The position numbers were made by a program, and so were the translations under genes. Below the pieces are notes generated by a model. It was given only the letters and a program-made list of their open reading frames with translations. It did not search any database and was not told the DNA's origin. Below, one piece after another: positions 35,201 to 46,534 of a stretch of 64,000 bases of DNA. The stretch lies in the NCBI RefSeq assembly GCF_032118995.1, contig NC_092665.1, forward strand, positions 12,938,512-13,002,511, given 5' to 3'. This DNA comes from Asterias amurensis (Eukaryota > Echinodermata > Asteroidea > Forcipulatida > Asteriidae). The stretch's first letter is position 1. The number at the start of each line of letters is the position of its first letter.

Positions 35201-38200
35201 TATGAGTTAAGCACAAGAGCTTTTTTTACTTTGGTCTTTTTTGGAAAAAGTGGAAGGTCAACGGGCATTTTGATACAGGCAGTTGTGTGGACACTAGAGA
35301 GCCAAGTAGCTCTACCAAACTTGCCCTCGACGGGAAGTCGGATCGGAACTCATTCTGTACCTGTCTGAGCTCTTGAATCACGGCTTCCTGTTGTTTCACT
35401 CTCTCCGTCTGCGTCTTCAGAGCGTTCTCTCTTTTGACCAGCTCCTCTTGGCGTACCTCATCGAGCGTCGTCTGGAGCTTCTTATCGGCTGGAACGAAAG
35501 TTATAAGATAATAATAATTAGCCTTTCCGACGCTTGGAAAACATCCTCATCTCCTGTGGAGTGTACAGCACCGGCAGCTGAATGGAAGCACGGTTCGCTG
35601 TTCATTCACATCACATCAATAACATCTAACCTTGCAAGTACTCAATATACCCCTGGGCGAAGGGGAAGCAATTAAGTTGTTCAGGAATAATAATAATAAT
35701 AATATAGGTATTTAGCGCGCCTTTAACACAGATCAAAGCGCCGAACAATGAATAAAACAAGAACAAAGCAAAGAAAGAAAGATGAACAAAACAGCAAAGG
35801 ATTAATGACGAGGCTGACTGAAAAAGTAGGTTTTGAGGTGTGTTTTGAAAATGGCAGTAGAAGATGATTCCCTGATCAGTTTAGGTAATCTATTCCATTC
35901 CTTCGGCCCAGCTACAGAAAAAGACTTGGAGCTGGAAGATCGAGAAGGCCTGTGATCACAGAGAAGGGATTTATCAGAGGAGGAGTGGAGACCTTCTCTG
36001 CCAGGTGTATAAGAAGACCATAGATCAGAAAGATAATTTGGAGCAAGACCCTTCGAGCATTTATAGACATAAAGAAGCAGCTTGAAAAGAACACGATCAT
36101 GTATAGAAAGCCAGTGGAATGGGGACTGCAAAAATAAAAAAATTGCTCAACGCATTCTATAATCATAATGACAGGCATTTAAACGATTTATAGGATTATA
36201 GGATTCAAAGCACTGTGAGCAAACAGAAAACAATTTGTTTTTTTAGAGTCCTTTTAACTTTTCAAGAGATGCAGCAACCCAGGTAAGAAGAGAAACTCAG
36301 AAACTCTTTTAAGGAGCTTTCCCGTAATGCCAATAAGATGGAGGATGTAAAGAGGGGTAAAATATTATTTTTAAAGGCTGTGGGGGACCTTACAAAAGAG
36401 GGAGGGAAAAACGAGAGCAAAGAGAAAAATTGTTTTTACCTTCAAGTCGAGTCTTCTCTAGTTCATCAGCCAGTTTAGTTTCATACTCGTTCTTGAGACG
36501 TCCAACTTCTTGGCTCGTATCACTCTTCAATGTCTTCTCCAGTTTGTTAAACTTTGACTGGACTTCCGCCGCCTCTTTCTGGGCAACATCCTTTGCCGAT
36601 TTCAGATTGTTAATGTAAGCAGCCAGACCTAGACGGAACGTAAAGAAGACGTAAGTTTGTGTGATACAATTTTTTGAGCATCTCCTACTAAAAAATTATG
36701 CAGAAGAAAATCTGAATCTTTTTAGGAAGTTACGTTGTTTTAAACAGAGGAAAGTAAAGAGCACACAGTTTTAACACAAATAATAATTATTTAGGCCCAA
36801 CAAAAGTGAGTTTTCAGAAAGAAAAGAAAAGGTTTTTACCCTGTCCGGGAGTGTTGACATCTACGCCGCACTTCTCCAATACATTCTCATACTCCTGTTG
36901 CCATGACAACTCGTCCTGCAGCATCATAGCAACGGTGTCTTTAACACCTTGGAGGCTCTCGTCCACGGTGACTGATGATAGGAGTTTGATCTCGTTGCGG
37001 AGGTGGGTGCAAGTCCTACCCCCGTCTTGGAGACGTTTCTAAAAATTAAACCAGAGTTGTTCTCATCAATAAACAAATTATTGCCCAGTTCTTGCTAAAA
37101 TTTACTAAGCTGCTTAGTTGATTTCACTTGTACATTTAGTTGCGGTAACACCATGGGTATATCTACTATTTGGGTAGATTATGTTACTAACGCACAGTTT
37201 TCGGATTTCACTATTAAAAGTTCAAAGAGGGTGTTTCGCCATGATCAAAGCAGGCCTTTGCTTTAAACATTGAGTACAAATTTTCTGCTAAGCAGAAATG
37301 AACAGGATACCAGTCACAAAATTGTACATGTGACTTTGTAGTTTGGCGAGTAACCTTGTTCTGGTAAGCAAAAATTTCATTACCTCCAACGAAACCATCT
37401 GCTGCTTGAGCGTCTTCCCGTGGGTCTTGGAATCTTTCTTATAAGCTTCCAGACCCTTGTTGATCTCTTTCAGATCCCGGAGTTTATTCCTGACATCTGT
37501 CCTGTCGTCAATCACTTTCTTCATCGTCTCGACGATGGTGTCGTCGCTGACATCGGCGTCTTGGTCCGGCATCTTGAACCCGGGAGTGGAAAATGTTGTC
37601 TGCATGACGCGGGTGCGGAAACGCTCCAACTGGGGGGAGAGGGAGGGGAGGAAATGTCTAGAGTAAATGTTTGTGCTGGCTGAATCTACAATCGTTTCAC
37701 AATCGATGGACTGTGTAAGCCTCCACCTATTGTGTACATGATCTATGTATGGAGGTGTTTATCAAGAAATTAGTCTCTAAAGCTTTAAAGGCCATGTCAT
37801 GAATCCCTACTCACTGTGAATGAAGATGTATATCATGTAATTCACCAGAAGTTTCAGCTGTATAAGTCAGCAAGTTTATGAGAAAAAAAAGTGGAAAGGA
37901 GAGTCGCATAAATCAGTTGAAGATGCTAAATTAATGTTTGTGAAATTGTTTAAACTCGTTTCTCAAAAACTACAGCACCTCAGGAAACTTTCTACCATTA
38001 AAACAGAATGAAAGATTGTTTCAATTTTAAAAGTAAAAAATATTGATCTTTGTTCTTACCCTTTTCTGCATTTGCTCAACATCAGCCTTGGCCGTCTTCT
38101 CCAGCCTCTGCATGTCAAGAAATTGTGTCTTGGCGTGGTCCCTCTCTGATTTATACTTCTCCTCCGTCTAGAATTGATCAAATCCAACAAATTCAAACAG

Positions 38201-41200
38201 TTAAAGGGAAATACGCCAGGTAATCACTTGTTAAAGGTAGTGGAATCTATTGGTAATTACTTAAATGGTTGTTATCATAAAACCTTACTTAGTAACAAGT
38301 AATAGGGAGCAGTTGATAATATAAAACATTTTAAGAAACGGCTCCCTCTGAAGTAGGGTAGTTTTCGAGAAAGAAGTAATTTTCATCGAATTATATTTCA
38401 AGACCTCAGATTTAGAGTTTGAGGTCTCAAAATCAAGCATCTGAAAACACAAAACTTCATGTAACAAGTGTGTTTTTGCTTTCATTAATGTCTCGCAACT
38501 TTGACGACCGATTGAGCTCAAATTTTCACAGGTTTGTTGTTTTATGCATATATTGAGATACACCAACTGTGAAGACAAGTCTTTGACAATTACCAATAGT
38601 GTCCAGTGTCTTTAAATTACGCCAATAAAAATTTACTTGGTTAGAAGTAGGCTACAGCAGCTTTTGACAGTATCACAAATTTTGAAAATACATTTAAAAA
38701 TTAAAGTAATGTCGTTAAGGAACAATATGTTTTTTTGTTTTTTTTCCCCAAAGCTTTTGAATATGAGAAACATTTCTGTCAGTTGCATTTTTCAGATTTT
38801 GGATTTCAATAACTGATTATTCTCCCTGTGCGGATATATCCACTCTGGATTTTCAGCGATATCTCAACAATGCCGCAATCATTTGAAATGAAACTGTCAA
38901 TGGTTAGTTTTATTGTATAGGCTATCTCCATTTTTGAAAACCAAAGGTATACGTTCCCTAAAATTGTTGGTTTGGGTCGACAAGTTAGATTTGAATTTAA
39001 GCTATTTCGATACATTCAAGAAAATTATAAGCATTCATTTAATTTATTGCACAAAACATCCACCAATGATTAATGGTAGCAGAATGATGTACACATCTTT
39101 TTCAATAAACTTGCGATTTAAAAAAAACAATGACCTCTTTTTCTTCAAGGATGTGTTTCTTCATCTTCTGGATGTCCTCTTTGTGAGCTGCAATCTCATG
39201 AGTCAGCTCACCCACCTTGGTCTCAGAGGCCCGTAGTTTCTATTAACGAAACAAAAGCACAAAAATACAGTCAAATTAAATGCCAAACAAGAAACTTGTT
39301 GAAAAGTGATGTGATCGAGCAAAATGAGTTGTTAGTTGAACTAGGTCATTTCAATTCTTTTTATTCATTTGAAAGGAGCATTATCCAGGCTGTGATACTG
39401 TTCCAACCCAATGTTAATACCACCTTTGGTCAACAAGTTTTGAGAGTAAAAACACCAGTAGATATTGCTACGCAAAAAAAATGAGTTGCCACCAGTCGCA
39501 ACAATGTTAAGTTAGGGAATGTTGGCTGGTTAATTATCTGTTTCTTCTAAGCAAGTTTGTTCTGTGATTAGCAAGTCGTTGTGCTTACAGGCTTTATGAA
39601 ATTAGGCCCATCAGGAAGGTACAAGCTTACATTTTTATGAGCAAGCCAATAAGCGGGGTTAGGGTAGGAAGAGATGACTGTAAGTAAGGTAACATATAAA
39701 TTTGAGGATGGCATCATCCTGAAACAACATAAAACTCTATAGAAAGGTTTGCGGTAACACCATTTAATGATTGACTATCTCTAATGAGTTGGGGTGGTTC
39801 TAAAAAGAACCAATGGTTTCAACTTGACGTTTCGATCAGTATGGTCTGATCGCCTTCAGGAGAGAAAAAAAAAAAAAAAAAGTTGAAACCAACGGTTCTT
39901 TTCAGAACCACCCCAACTCATTAGAGATAGTCATTACATGGTGTTACTGCAAACCTTTCTATATCGTTTTCCCACCATGCAGAGTTTCAAATCCTACTTA
40001 ACATAAAACTCAGCAATGGATTGATTGCACATTACATCACTGACCACCATCTTTGATGAAATGTGCATGCGTGAAAGGTGATCATTGGCCGAGAGTTGTG
40101 TGCAGCGCGTACACTTATCAATTGGTTTATCATCAAATATGGTGGTTGATGACACGACACCATGTGCAATCCATCTATACTTGAAGAGAGCAGTTTCCTC
40201 AAAGCATGCAGAAATGCAAAGCGAGTTAGTGCACATGGTCAGCTACAGCGATTAGTCAAAATTAATTGGAAGCATGAAATAATATTTTAATTGCGAGGTT
40301 AAATGAAATCATTTTCTCAATGGCGTATCTTAAAGTTCATGACCAATAAGCAAAAGCTTGAATATGTATTGCAAAGGTTCGAAAACTTGGCGTTTACCTG
40401 AGCTTTGATTAATAAAATTTTGATATCCAAAGTTTGAATTTTGTATTGCAAGCTTTGAAAGCAAGTTGATGTAATGGCCACCTATGATGATTAAAGGCAG
40501 TGGACACTATTGGTAATTACTCAAAATAATTAATAGCATAAAACCTTTCTTGGTGACGAGAAATGGGGAGAGGTTGATGGTATAAAACATTGTGAGAAAC
40601 GGCTCCCTCTGAAGTGACATAGTTTTCGAGAAAGAAGTTATTTTCCGCAAATTTGATTTTGAGACCTCAGATTTAGAACTTGAGGTCTCGAAATCAACCA
40701 TCTAAACGCACACAAGTTCGTGTGACAAGGGTGTTTTTTCTTTCATTACTATCGCAAGTTCGATGACCAATTGAGCTCAACTTTTTACAGGTTTGTCATT
40801 TTGTGCATATGTTGAGATACACCAACTGTGAAGGCTAGGCGTTGACAATTACCAACAGTGTCCACTGCCTTTAAAGCATACAGCAAGACCGCGAATCATC
40901 GGTTAAAAAAAGCCAAGCAGCTACCAACCGCGTTGAAACCCAGATACTGTAACTTACATCCAAATTTTGTTTAACCTCACGGCCCTTTCGGACAGCTTCT
41001 TCTTGTTGTTGTTTATTATTTACCTCCGATTCCATCAACTAGTAAACAAGAAAACAAGCTGTGTTAAGTGGTGGGTGCAGCACACTTTGGTCAACTTACA
41101 TTTTTGAGGCTCAATAATTCCTTGTTGCGACTGGCCATTTCCTCGTCGTGTTTTTTGTTCTCTCTGAACCTTGAAAACTGGCAATGGGAATGGCGATGAA

Positions 41201-44200
41201 TATATGCATTAATTTAAAAACGAAGATGAATGAACATGAAAGAGTAGAAAATATAAATGAACAAGCAAGAGTTAGAAATATAAATGAATTTGCCTTTTTG
41301 AGGTATGGCGGCATGATAGGAGTGTACTATTTGGCTTGGGCGTACATATATACAGACAAATTTACCCAAACCTTATTGTGTTAATTTCAACAAAGATAAA
41401 ATGTATATGGAATTGCTAAAACTTCAAATGAAAATGCATTGATTTTTCAATGAAATAGTGCAATGGGATGATGATAAAAAATATTCAAACCCTCTTTTCG
41501 ATAGAGAGAGAGCAAGAGAAACAAAAAATGACCATCTTGTGCAAAAAAAAGAATTGTTGACTATAAAATGTTATATATGATTTCAGGCATTGCATGATGA
41601 GGTATCAATATATTAGTTTGGTTTGTGGTAGCACTATGTGTGTATCTACTTGCCAGATAAAGTTTGTTCTCAGAGAACTGTCTTGCTTTATTCTACTACC
41701 GCGGAGTAGATAGTTCAGGTGTTTGGGCGACTTTCAGTTCTGAAAAGAACTGTCCTGCTTATTAACTAATACCTGGGCGGATGGTATAGAAGAAGCACTG
41801 GAGCTGTTGAGGAACGATTTCCTTCAAAGGAATGTGGTTCAAAAGAGGGCCGGGGATTCAAACAAATTTCAATCTTAGAAACGTTTCTCAGATTTTGTAT
41901 TCCAATTATGGATTATTCATCCTGCATGGACAAAACCGCTCTAGATTTTCGGCAATATCTCAAAAACACGACCACCTGTTTAAATGAAATTTTCACAGGT
42001 TAATTTGATTGTAAATCTACATTTATGTAGGACTTAAACTATCTCATGGCTCCAAACACCAAATGTATACTTTGTAAAGCTGCGATGTCACAATTTGTCA
42101 GATCCAATAAATGAAGTACTTTGTTTAAACACAGTCAGACAGTCCGAAATGGTTGAATACTATTTCATTTTCAAAGCATTTTGTGGTTTTGTAAACCATC
42201 AATTCTTAAAATTATGTTTACCTTAGCTGTCATTGCTGATAATGAGACCTCCTTCTCTCTCAACTCTCTCTTGACAATCTCTGATTCACCCCTCATCCTA
42301 CAAATGGTATTGTCCCGATTCGACATGTCCCTCTGTAGTGTGGTGACTAGACTGTTGGCTGTGGCTTTCTCTTTCTTGGACCGGTCCAAGTCTTGTTTCA
42401 GAGAGGTGAGATCTCGATCTTTCTGGACGATGACGCTGCGTAAGTTTGCTATGTTGTCCATCGGATCTGAACTTTCTGGTCGCATTTTTGTCATCTGTAA
42501 GACAAAATAATCATCCAAAAGTAAAATAAATACACCAGATATGAAAAAAATCAGCCCAAATTGAAAATTCCATAGACCAATCCAACAAAGCAATTAATCG
42601 GTAACAAACAAATATAATAATTGCATATTTGCATGAACATAAACTTAACAATGTCAAATTATAAACCAAATGGAAAAATGACTGCGTAAGTTTTAAATGA
42701 TTTGGGATTGAACAAAGAAAAGCTTACTTGAGCAGGATTTGAACCAAAAACCTTCGGATAAAAGTGCTTGTTCTCTACCAACTGAGCTATCTAACCCCGT
42801 ATTTGGTGGTCTCCCTATTTTATCAAAACCTTCGCTCAGGGGTGCTAGTCAGAAGTTTTGTTTACTGCTCCTAAAGTGTTCTGAAACAGCAAAGACTTAA
42901 ACTATTGACATAACTTTAATAATAATCATTGTAATTTTTTTTTATGTCATTCTTTTACACACCTGAAGTGTCTCAAAGCACTTCAAACATTATGGGTTGA
43001 TTTCACAAAGGTAGTCAGACCTTAGGACTAGTCCTTGAACTCGCGTTATTAAAAACTTAAGGCTAGTCCTTAGTCAGGTAATGGTAACTCATCCTAACTC
43101 CAAGATAATTAAACTAGTCTTAACTCTTTGCGAATTCTACTCCAGGGGTCGATTTCACAAAGATAATCCTAACTTAGGACTAGTCCTAGACTCTTAAGGA
43201 ATTAGGACTAGTCCTAGACTCTTAAGGAGTCATTAAAAACTTAAGGCTAGTCCAAACTTTACTAACCTGGTCTTTCAGTGCATTGATCTCAAGCTGCTTC
43301 ACGTGAATATCTCCCTCCAGTTCTTTCACCCTCGTGTGCAGGGCGAGAGAGTGACTTGCGTCACCCCCAGCGGTTGGTTTGACCGACCTGCTGAGGTCGG
43401 AGGTCATCGCCTCCATCTCGTCTCGAAGCTGGGCGATCACACCGTCTTTCCGCTGGGATTCCGACTCGAAGACGGCGAGGCGATTGATCTCGTCTCCCAT
43501 GCGCAACAAACGCTGCTCCTGAAGAAAAAAAAATTGAATTGAAAATTTATGAATATTGGGGAAAGTTGCACGTTTGGTGAGTACACAGTCTTAAAGCATT
43601 AACTGTTGAAGGCAAATATTTGAATTTTGTTTTGTCTCCTTACTTTTTCTTGAAGAGCAATCATCTCGTTGACCGGTGAGGCACGAGTACCAGGACTACC
43701 AGCCACCTGCTGGGATGTGACGACAGTCCTCGCTCCTGCTGAACTGACCCACCCAGTTGTTACTACATCAGAAAAAGGAAAAGTGTAAAAGTCAAATTTT
43801 TTGGGGACAATTATATAAGTATAATAGTCAAATATCAATTATTATAACAGTCGAGTCTCAGTGGTTTGTTCATTTGTTCTGTGTTTTCTATTTTTTATGT
43901 TTTTTTATTTTATATATAATAATAACTTTTGTTATTATTGTTTCTTGGCGTGTTATTTGAAGTAGGATCTTTCGGTGCTTTTGTGGCTTTAATTTTTATT
44001 TTTAACAATATTTATTCTAACGTTGTAATACAAATTTAATTCAGCCTCTGTTTTTTAATAAACCAATAAACCAACATTTATTTGTTTAACTTGGGATTCA
44101 GTGACAGTCCATTTATACAAACCTCTCCTTGGTGGTCCTGGGCTACCTGACGGACTGTTGTTACTGACCATTGCATTTCCCCCACTTCCTCTCCGATTCC

Positions 44201-45756
44201 CGGCACTAGAGGGCCTTGGCCTTGGAGGTCTCGGAATAACTACAGTTGCTGTTGGTTGGACAGTTGAGGTCCACGTTGAGGGTTGATTGGTGGAGGGCGG
44301 GGCCGTGGATATCATAGGCAGCTGTGATTGGCTGAGACCGGCAGGGTAGGCGGAGTCAGTGTTATTGGCAAGGTGGGGGAGTTGTTGTTGTTGCGTGGGG
44401 CCAGTGATGGGAACGTGGTCGTTGATTACTCTGAGGGGTGTGCCCCATGCCGGTCGCTGCTGAACAGGAGGGTATGATACCTGACAAAAAGAGAAAAATA
44501 TTAACGATTATTATAACATAACCCCATTTGTCCCTTTTTTACCCATAAGGACTGAAAATTCACCTAAGTACAGAAACTCCAGTCATAATTAAACAAACTT
44601 TGAGTGAGGGGGCAACCCTGCCTCCTGTATTAAAACTTACTGTAACAGGCTATGTTAATTGTGCTTGCTAGTCAAACGTACAGCAAACTATTAATATCTA
44701 GTCTGGCAGGCTAGTCAAGAAAAAAAGGTTGCCAAATACCATCTTTATAACAAGACGCCTTTCACATAATTAACCAAATTTGTTTTCTGTATCATTACCA
44801 AAGTTTGAACCGACTACCATGTGGCCAGCGGACCACTATTGAAGGGAGAAAGCCATTTTGCCCAATTATTTTGCAACAGATCTAAGTGTTCACTTTGTGT
44901 CTCGAGGTTTATTTGTCCATTTCTTACCATTGGAGCATCTTCAACATCCAGTTCCATTGGAATTCCTGAGTATCCAAATCGTATGATATCACCGGGGGCT
45001 AACCGGACTGCAGCATTCTGCACACGACAGTCGTTAACATATGTTCCATGAGCGGTATTGAGATCTTGTAGAACGAAGCAATATTCACTGTCACTATACT
45101 CAATAACGGCATGCTGAAGCTCCACTGTTGAAGACTATAGGGGAAAATTATGGTATGCACCATTATTAAATATGCTCATACATTTATTGATGTTATATAG
45201 GCCTATCACACAATTTGTATCAATATTGATTTAGCATTACACTTATAAGTTTTGAAGTTTTATGATTCTAATTTATTCGAGTTGGGATCCACTGGATTGT
45301 TTGGTAACAAAAATTACCTTTCTGACGAAATTTACAAAACAGGATGAATGTTTTTTATAACAATTACAGAACAATTTGGTTTTAAGATGACGAACCATAA
45401 AATTGCTATTTATTTTTAAATTTTATTTTAGTTTTAAAAATACCACGCATACTTTCTTTAAAAAAAACACCCAGCGGGACAAAAATGGGGCCCATAAATG
45501 TGGTGAACACAATGTCTTGGATGTTGTGCAAAAAATCTTCATCTGAACATAGCGACTATAGTCGGTGCCATCACAAACATTCCTTGTCACATATACTTGT
45601 CATAAATAAACTATTGATTAGACACGGGTACATTTATTTAAAATTTGTAAAGAAAATTACCTCTATATTGATATCACAATTCTCCCTGCCTATAACTGTC
45701 ACCCCAGGAGAAAGCTGTAGCACTCCTTCAACACTCTTGAAAAATCCTTTCACCAT
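26296..45756 (-). CDS. FHAD1: Forkhead-associated domain-containing protein 1 (about 1485 aa, 27 exons)
   Basis: Exons, 5' to 3': 45756-45661, 45134-44928, 44480-44123, 43762-43644, 43518-43267, 42494-42222, 41177-41100, 41038-40958, 39239-39135, 38167-38060, 37629-37384, 37038-36840, 36628-36440, 35488-35361, 34749-34660, 33894-33657, 33222-33084, 32963-32697, 32134-32002, 31514-31376, 30799-30570, 30120-29848, 29409-29296, 28863-28777, 27437-27366, 26879-26811, 26463-26296. All are GT-AG and in phase. Residues 18-95 form an FHA domain (G23-R24, H40, G62-T63, V65-N66), which binds phosphothreonine in related proteins. A Pro/Ser-rich linker follows to about residue 260, then coiled coil to the end. 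[24 protein letters not shown] and [14 protein letters not shown] match vertebrate FHAD1 as I remember it; human FHAD1 is of similar length (about 1412 aa). Exon 9 has a weak donor (GTCATT), and the last exon is AT-rich beyond SSDSLAS, so the C-terminus is uncertain. Confidence 0.9.
27566..27952 (+). mobile_element. TTAA MITE, family A, copy 8
   Basis: Left end TTAAAGGTAGTAGACACTAT, right end CCAATAGTGTCCTGTGTCTT then TAA. Full length, in the FHAD1 intron between 28777 and 27437. Confidence 0.88.
28985..29125 (+). mobile_element. Possible LINE reverse transcriptase tail fragment
   Basis: The plus-strand frame contains [17 protein letters not shown], which resembles the S-F-x-x-(R/K)-T-(I/V)-x-D-W-N-x-L-P motif close to the C-terminus of Jockey/CR1-type ORF2 proteins. 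Only about 45 residues are left. It sits in an FHAD1 intron, opposite in strand to the gene, and is enclosed by inverted GAGGGCGCTC words. Confidence 0.38.
31010..31290. repeat. Dispersed repeats with hammerhead-like core and GCACTATATACTCAGTA word
   Basis: 31033-31130 matches the inverted repeat at 39738-39963 (GGTGGTTCTGAAAAGAACTG, CTTAACGTTTTGATCAGAAG). 31190-31290 (GATGTGCGTAATAGCACTAT, AATCACAGGCATATTA) matches 35015-35120 and, on the other strand, 63230-63290. Confidence 0.5.
31615..31785 (+). mobile_element. Truncated TTAA MITE, family A
   Basis: Right part only: GAAGCATCTGAAAGCACGCG, TTTTCACAGGTTTGTTA, GTCTTTGACAATTTTC. It is abutted by a copy of the CCTAACTTAGGA repeat at 31785-31930. 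Confidence 0.65.
31785..31930. mobile_element. Family E MITE, degraded
   Basis: GATTTCACGAATCTCGAGTT, CCTAACTTAGGATGGG and CGTCCTTAGTCCTAAGATTA match the words of the elements at 43005-43255 and 54620-54767. It ends about 70 bp before FHAD1 exon 19. Confidence 0.55.
32360..32450 (+). mobile_element. tRNA-derived SINE head
   Basis: TCTAGTGGTAAGACATCTGC (A box) and GTGGGTTCATATCCC (B box) at tRNA-like spacing. Intron 18 of FHAD1, opposite strand. Confidence 0.5.
33300..33545 (-). mobile_element. SINE-like repeat, CAGGGCTGTATACTCCC family
   Basis: On the minus strand: GGTGGAGAGAAGCAATTATG, GGGAGCTGAGAAAG, ATTACCAGGGCACTAAGTAA, and an end of GCGCTATATAAAAACTACTT and TTATTATTATAG. A shorter relative is at 47606-47715. 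Confidence 0.55.
33922..34292 (-). mobile_element. TTAA MITE, family A, copy 9
   Basis: Left end TTAAAGACACTGGACACTAT, right end GAGTAATTACCAACAGTAG. Just upstream (on the gene strand) of FHAD1 exon 16. A second truncated copy continues to about 34510. Confidence 0.82.
35015..35120 (+). repeat. Dispersed GCACTGCATGTATACAGTA repeat
   Basis: TTTTTACCCATACACCGATG and ATATCACAGGCATATTACTC recur at 31190-31290 and 63230-63290. Family unknown. Confidence 0.45.
35685..36131 (-). mobile_element. 5'-truncated LINE (CR1/L2-like) ORF2 C-terminus and 3' tail
   Basis: A minus-strand frame of 109 codons reads [20 protein letters not shown], then [23 protein letters not shown] and [10 protein letters not shown]. 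These are the conserved C-terminal segments of CR1/L2-type reverse transcriptase proteins. A short AT-rich 3' UTR and an ATT repeat (35685-35705) follow. The frame is open to the end, so the insertion is fairly young. It lies in FHAD1 intron 13 in the same orientation as the gene. Confidence 0.85.
38231..38615 (+). mobile_element. TTAA MITE, family A, copy 10
   Basis: Left end TTAAAGGTAGTGGAATCTAT, right end CCAATAGTGTCCAGTGTCTT then TAA. Full length, in the FHAD1 intron after exon 9. Confidence 0.87.
39738..39963. repeat. Long inverted repeat with hammerhead-like centre
   Basis: The arms run from TAGAAAGGTTTGCGGTAACA to its near complement TTACTGCAAACCTTTCTA and include CTAATGAGTTGGGGTGGTTC. 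The centre on the minus strand reads CTGAAGGCGATCAG, a short loop, then CTGATCGAAAC, which parallels the CTGACGA/GAAA core at 2770-2804. A 17-base A run lies in the loop side. Confidence 0.75.
40016..40174. mobile_element. Foldback MITE
   Basis: ATGGATTGATTGCACATTAC pairs with ATGTGCAATCCAT, and ACCACCATCTTTGATGA pairs with TCATCAAATATGGTGGT. The right arm words also occur at 20520-20560. Confidence 0.65.
40491..40874 (+). mobile_element. TTAA MITE, family A, copy 11
   Basis: Left end TTAAAGGCAGTGGACACTAT, right end ACAGTGTCCACTGCCTTTAA. The best-preserved end pair in the window. Confidence 0.9.
41635..41785 (+). repeat. Dispersed repeat, inverse of 3275-3465
   Basis: TGTGTGTATCTACTTGCCAG, CTACTACCGCGGAGTAGA, CAGTTCTGAAAAGAACTGTC and TAATACCTGGGCGGA are the reverse-complement counterparts of words at 3275-3465. 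Confidence 0.5.
42724..42800 (-). mobile_element. tRNA-derived SINE head
   Basis: The minus strand reads TAGATAGCTCAGTTGGTAGA (perfect A-box type) and TTTGGTTCAAATCCTGCTC (B box). The acceptor arms do not pair, so it is not a functional tRNA. Confidence 0.65.
43005..43255. mobile_element. Family E MITE cluster (CCTAACTTAGGACTAGTCCT)
   Basis: TTTCACAAAGATAATCCTAA and TTAGGACTAGTCCTAGACTC, with a nested second copy. The words ACTTAAGGCTAGTCC face them in inverted order. It ends about 12 bp from FHAD1 exon 5, next to its donor. Confidence 0.65.
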
Positions 45757-46534
45757 TTTGTTGTTCTTTCTTCCAACCGACTGCACAAATCCTGCCAGGT
45801 GCTGTTTTGCACACAGACCACACACACACAAGCCGTAGAAAATTTAGTTCACAATTTCGGCAACAAAAACCTGTGCATTACCAACAGTTTCCCTGCACAA
45901 AAGTCAGCTGGAATTCGTTCAATATAACACTGCATTTTGGCACAAATTCCATCTTGTCTAGAGTACAGTAAAACTGTTAATTTATGTACGAAAGAAGGAA
46001 CCGGTGGCCGCATTCACCTGTTTTCAAAGACAATTGATTGGTATTTTATTCAGCAGGAAAGTGCGCTTGCGCGTGGTTTCCAAGGAACGAGATAACGACG
46101 GTAAACAACACAGCGCCCTCTGTTGCTGAATCCGTTAAGGGAAAATAAACATTTAATTTTTTTTTTTAAAGAAGATTATTAATTTGTTGTTGTTTCCTTT
46201 TGTTTCTTTCTACTAATTGAGCACCCTTTAAACATACTAGCTTGTAAAATATGGCCGTGTGATAATCACGGCCTCAAAAACAAGACAATAAACTGATTAT
46301 GATTCGAACCAGCAAACTTCTGTTTTATGAATATTCATTAGTTTGAAAGCGTCAAAATATAACCTTTGACACATCGAGGAAGTATTTCGATCACACACGT
46401 GTCAAGTGTCAAAGTTGTTTTGGGATTCGAACAGGGCGAAGATCGCTACTCGTTTCTTCCAGAAAGACCTAGGAATTCGGGTGTTTTTTTCCCGGTTGGA
46501 GTACTTAATTGCACTGACACACAGACAATTAAAG
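45757..46534. promoter_or_regulatory. Shared upstream region of FHAD1 and PARK7 (putative bidirectional promoter)
   Basis: 778 bp separate the two divergent start codons. Visible sites are an RFX X-box match GTTTCCAAGGAAC at 46076-46088 (RYYNYY-N-RRNRAC), an NRF1-like TGCGCTTGCGCG at 46062-46073, and an ATTGG (CCAAT on the other strand) at 46037-46041. FHAD1 is a ciliary/testis-type gene in vertebrates and X-boxes mark such genes, so the X-box may serve the FHAD1 side and the NRF1 site PARK7. No TATA box is evident. Site function is inferred. Confidence 0.5.

Noticed and set aside
42724-42800. Functional tRNA gene
   Set aside because: A and B boxes are good but the acceptor arms do not pair, so it was called a SINE head.
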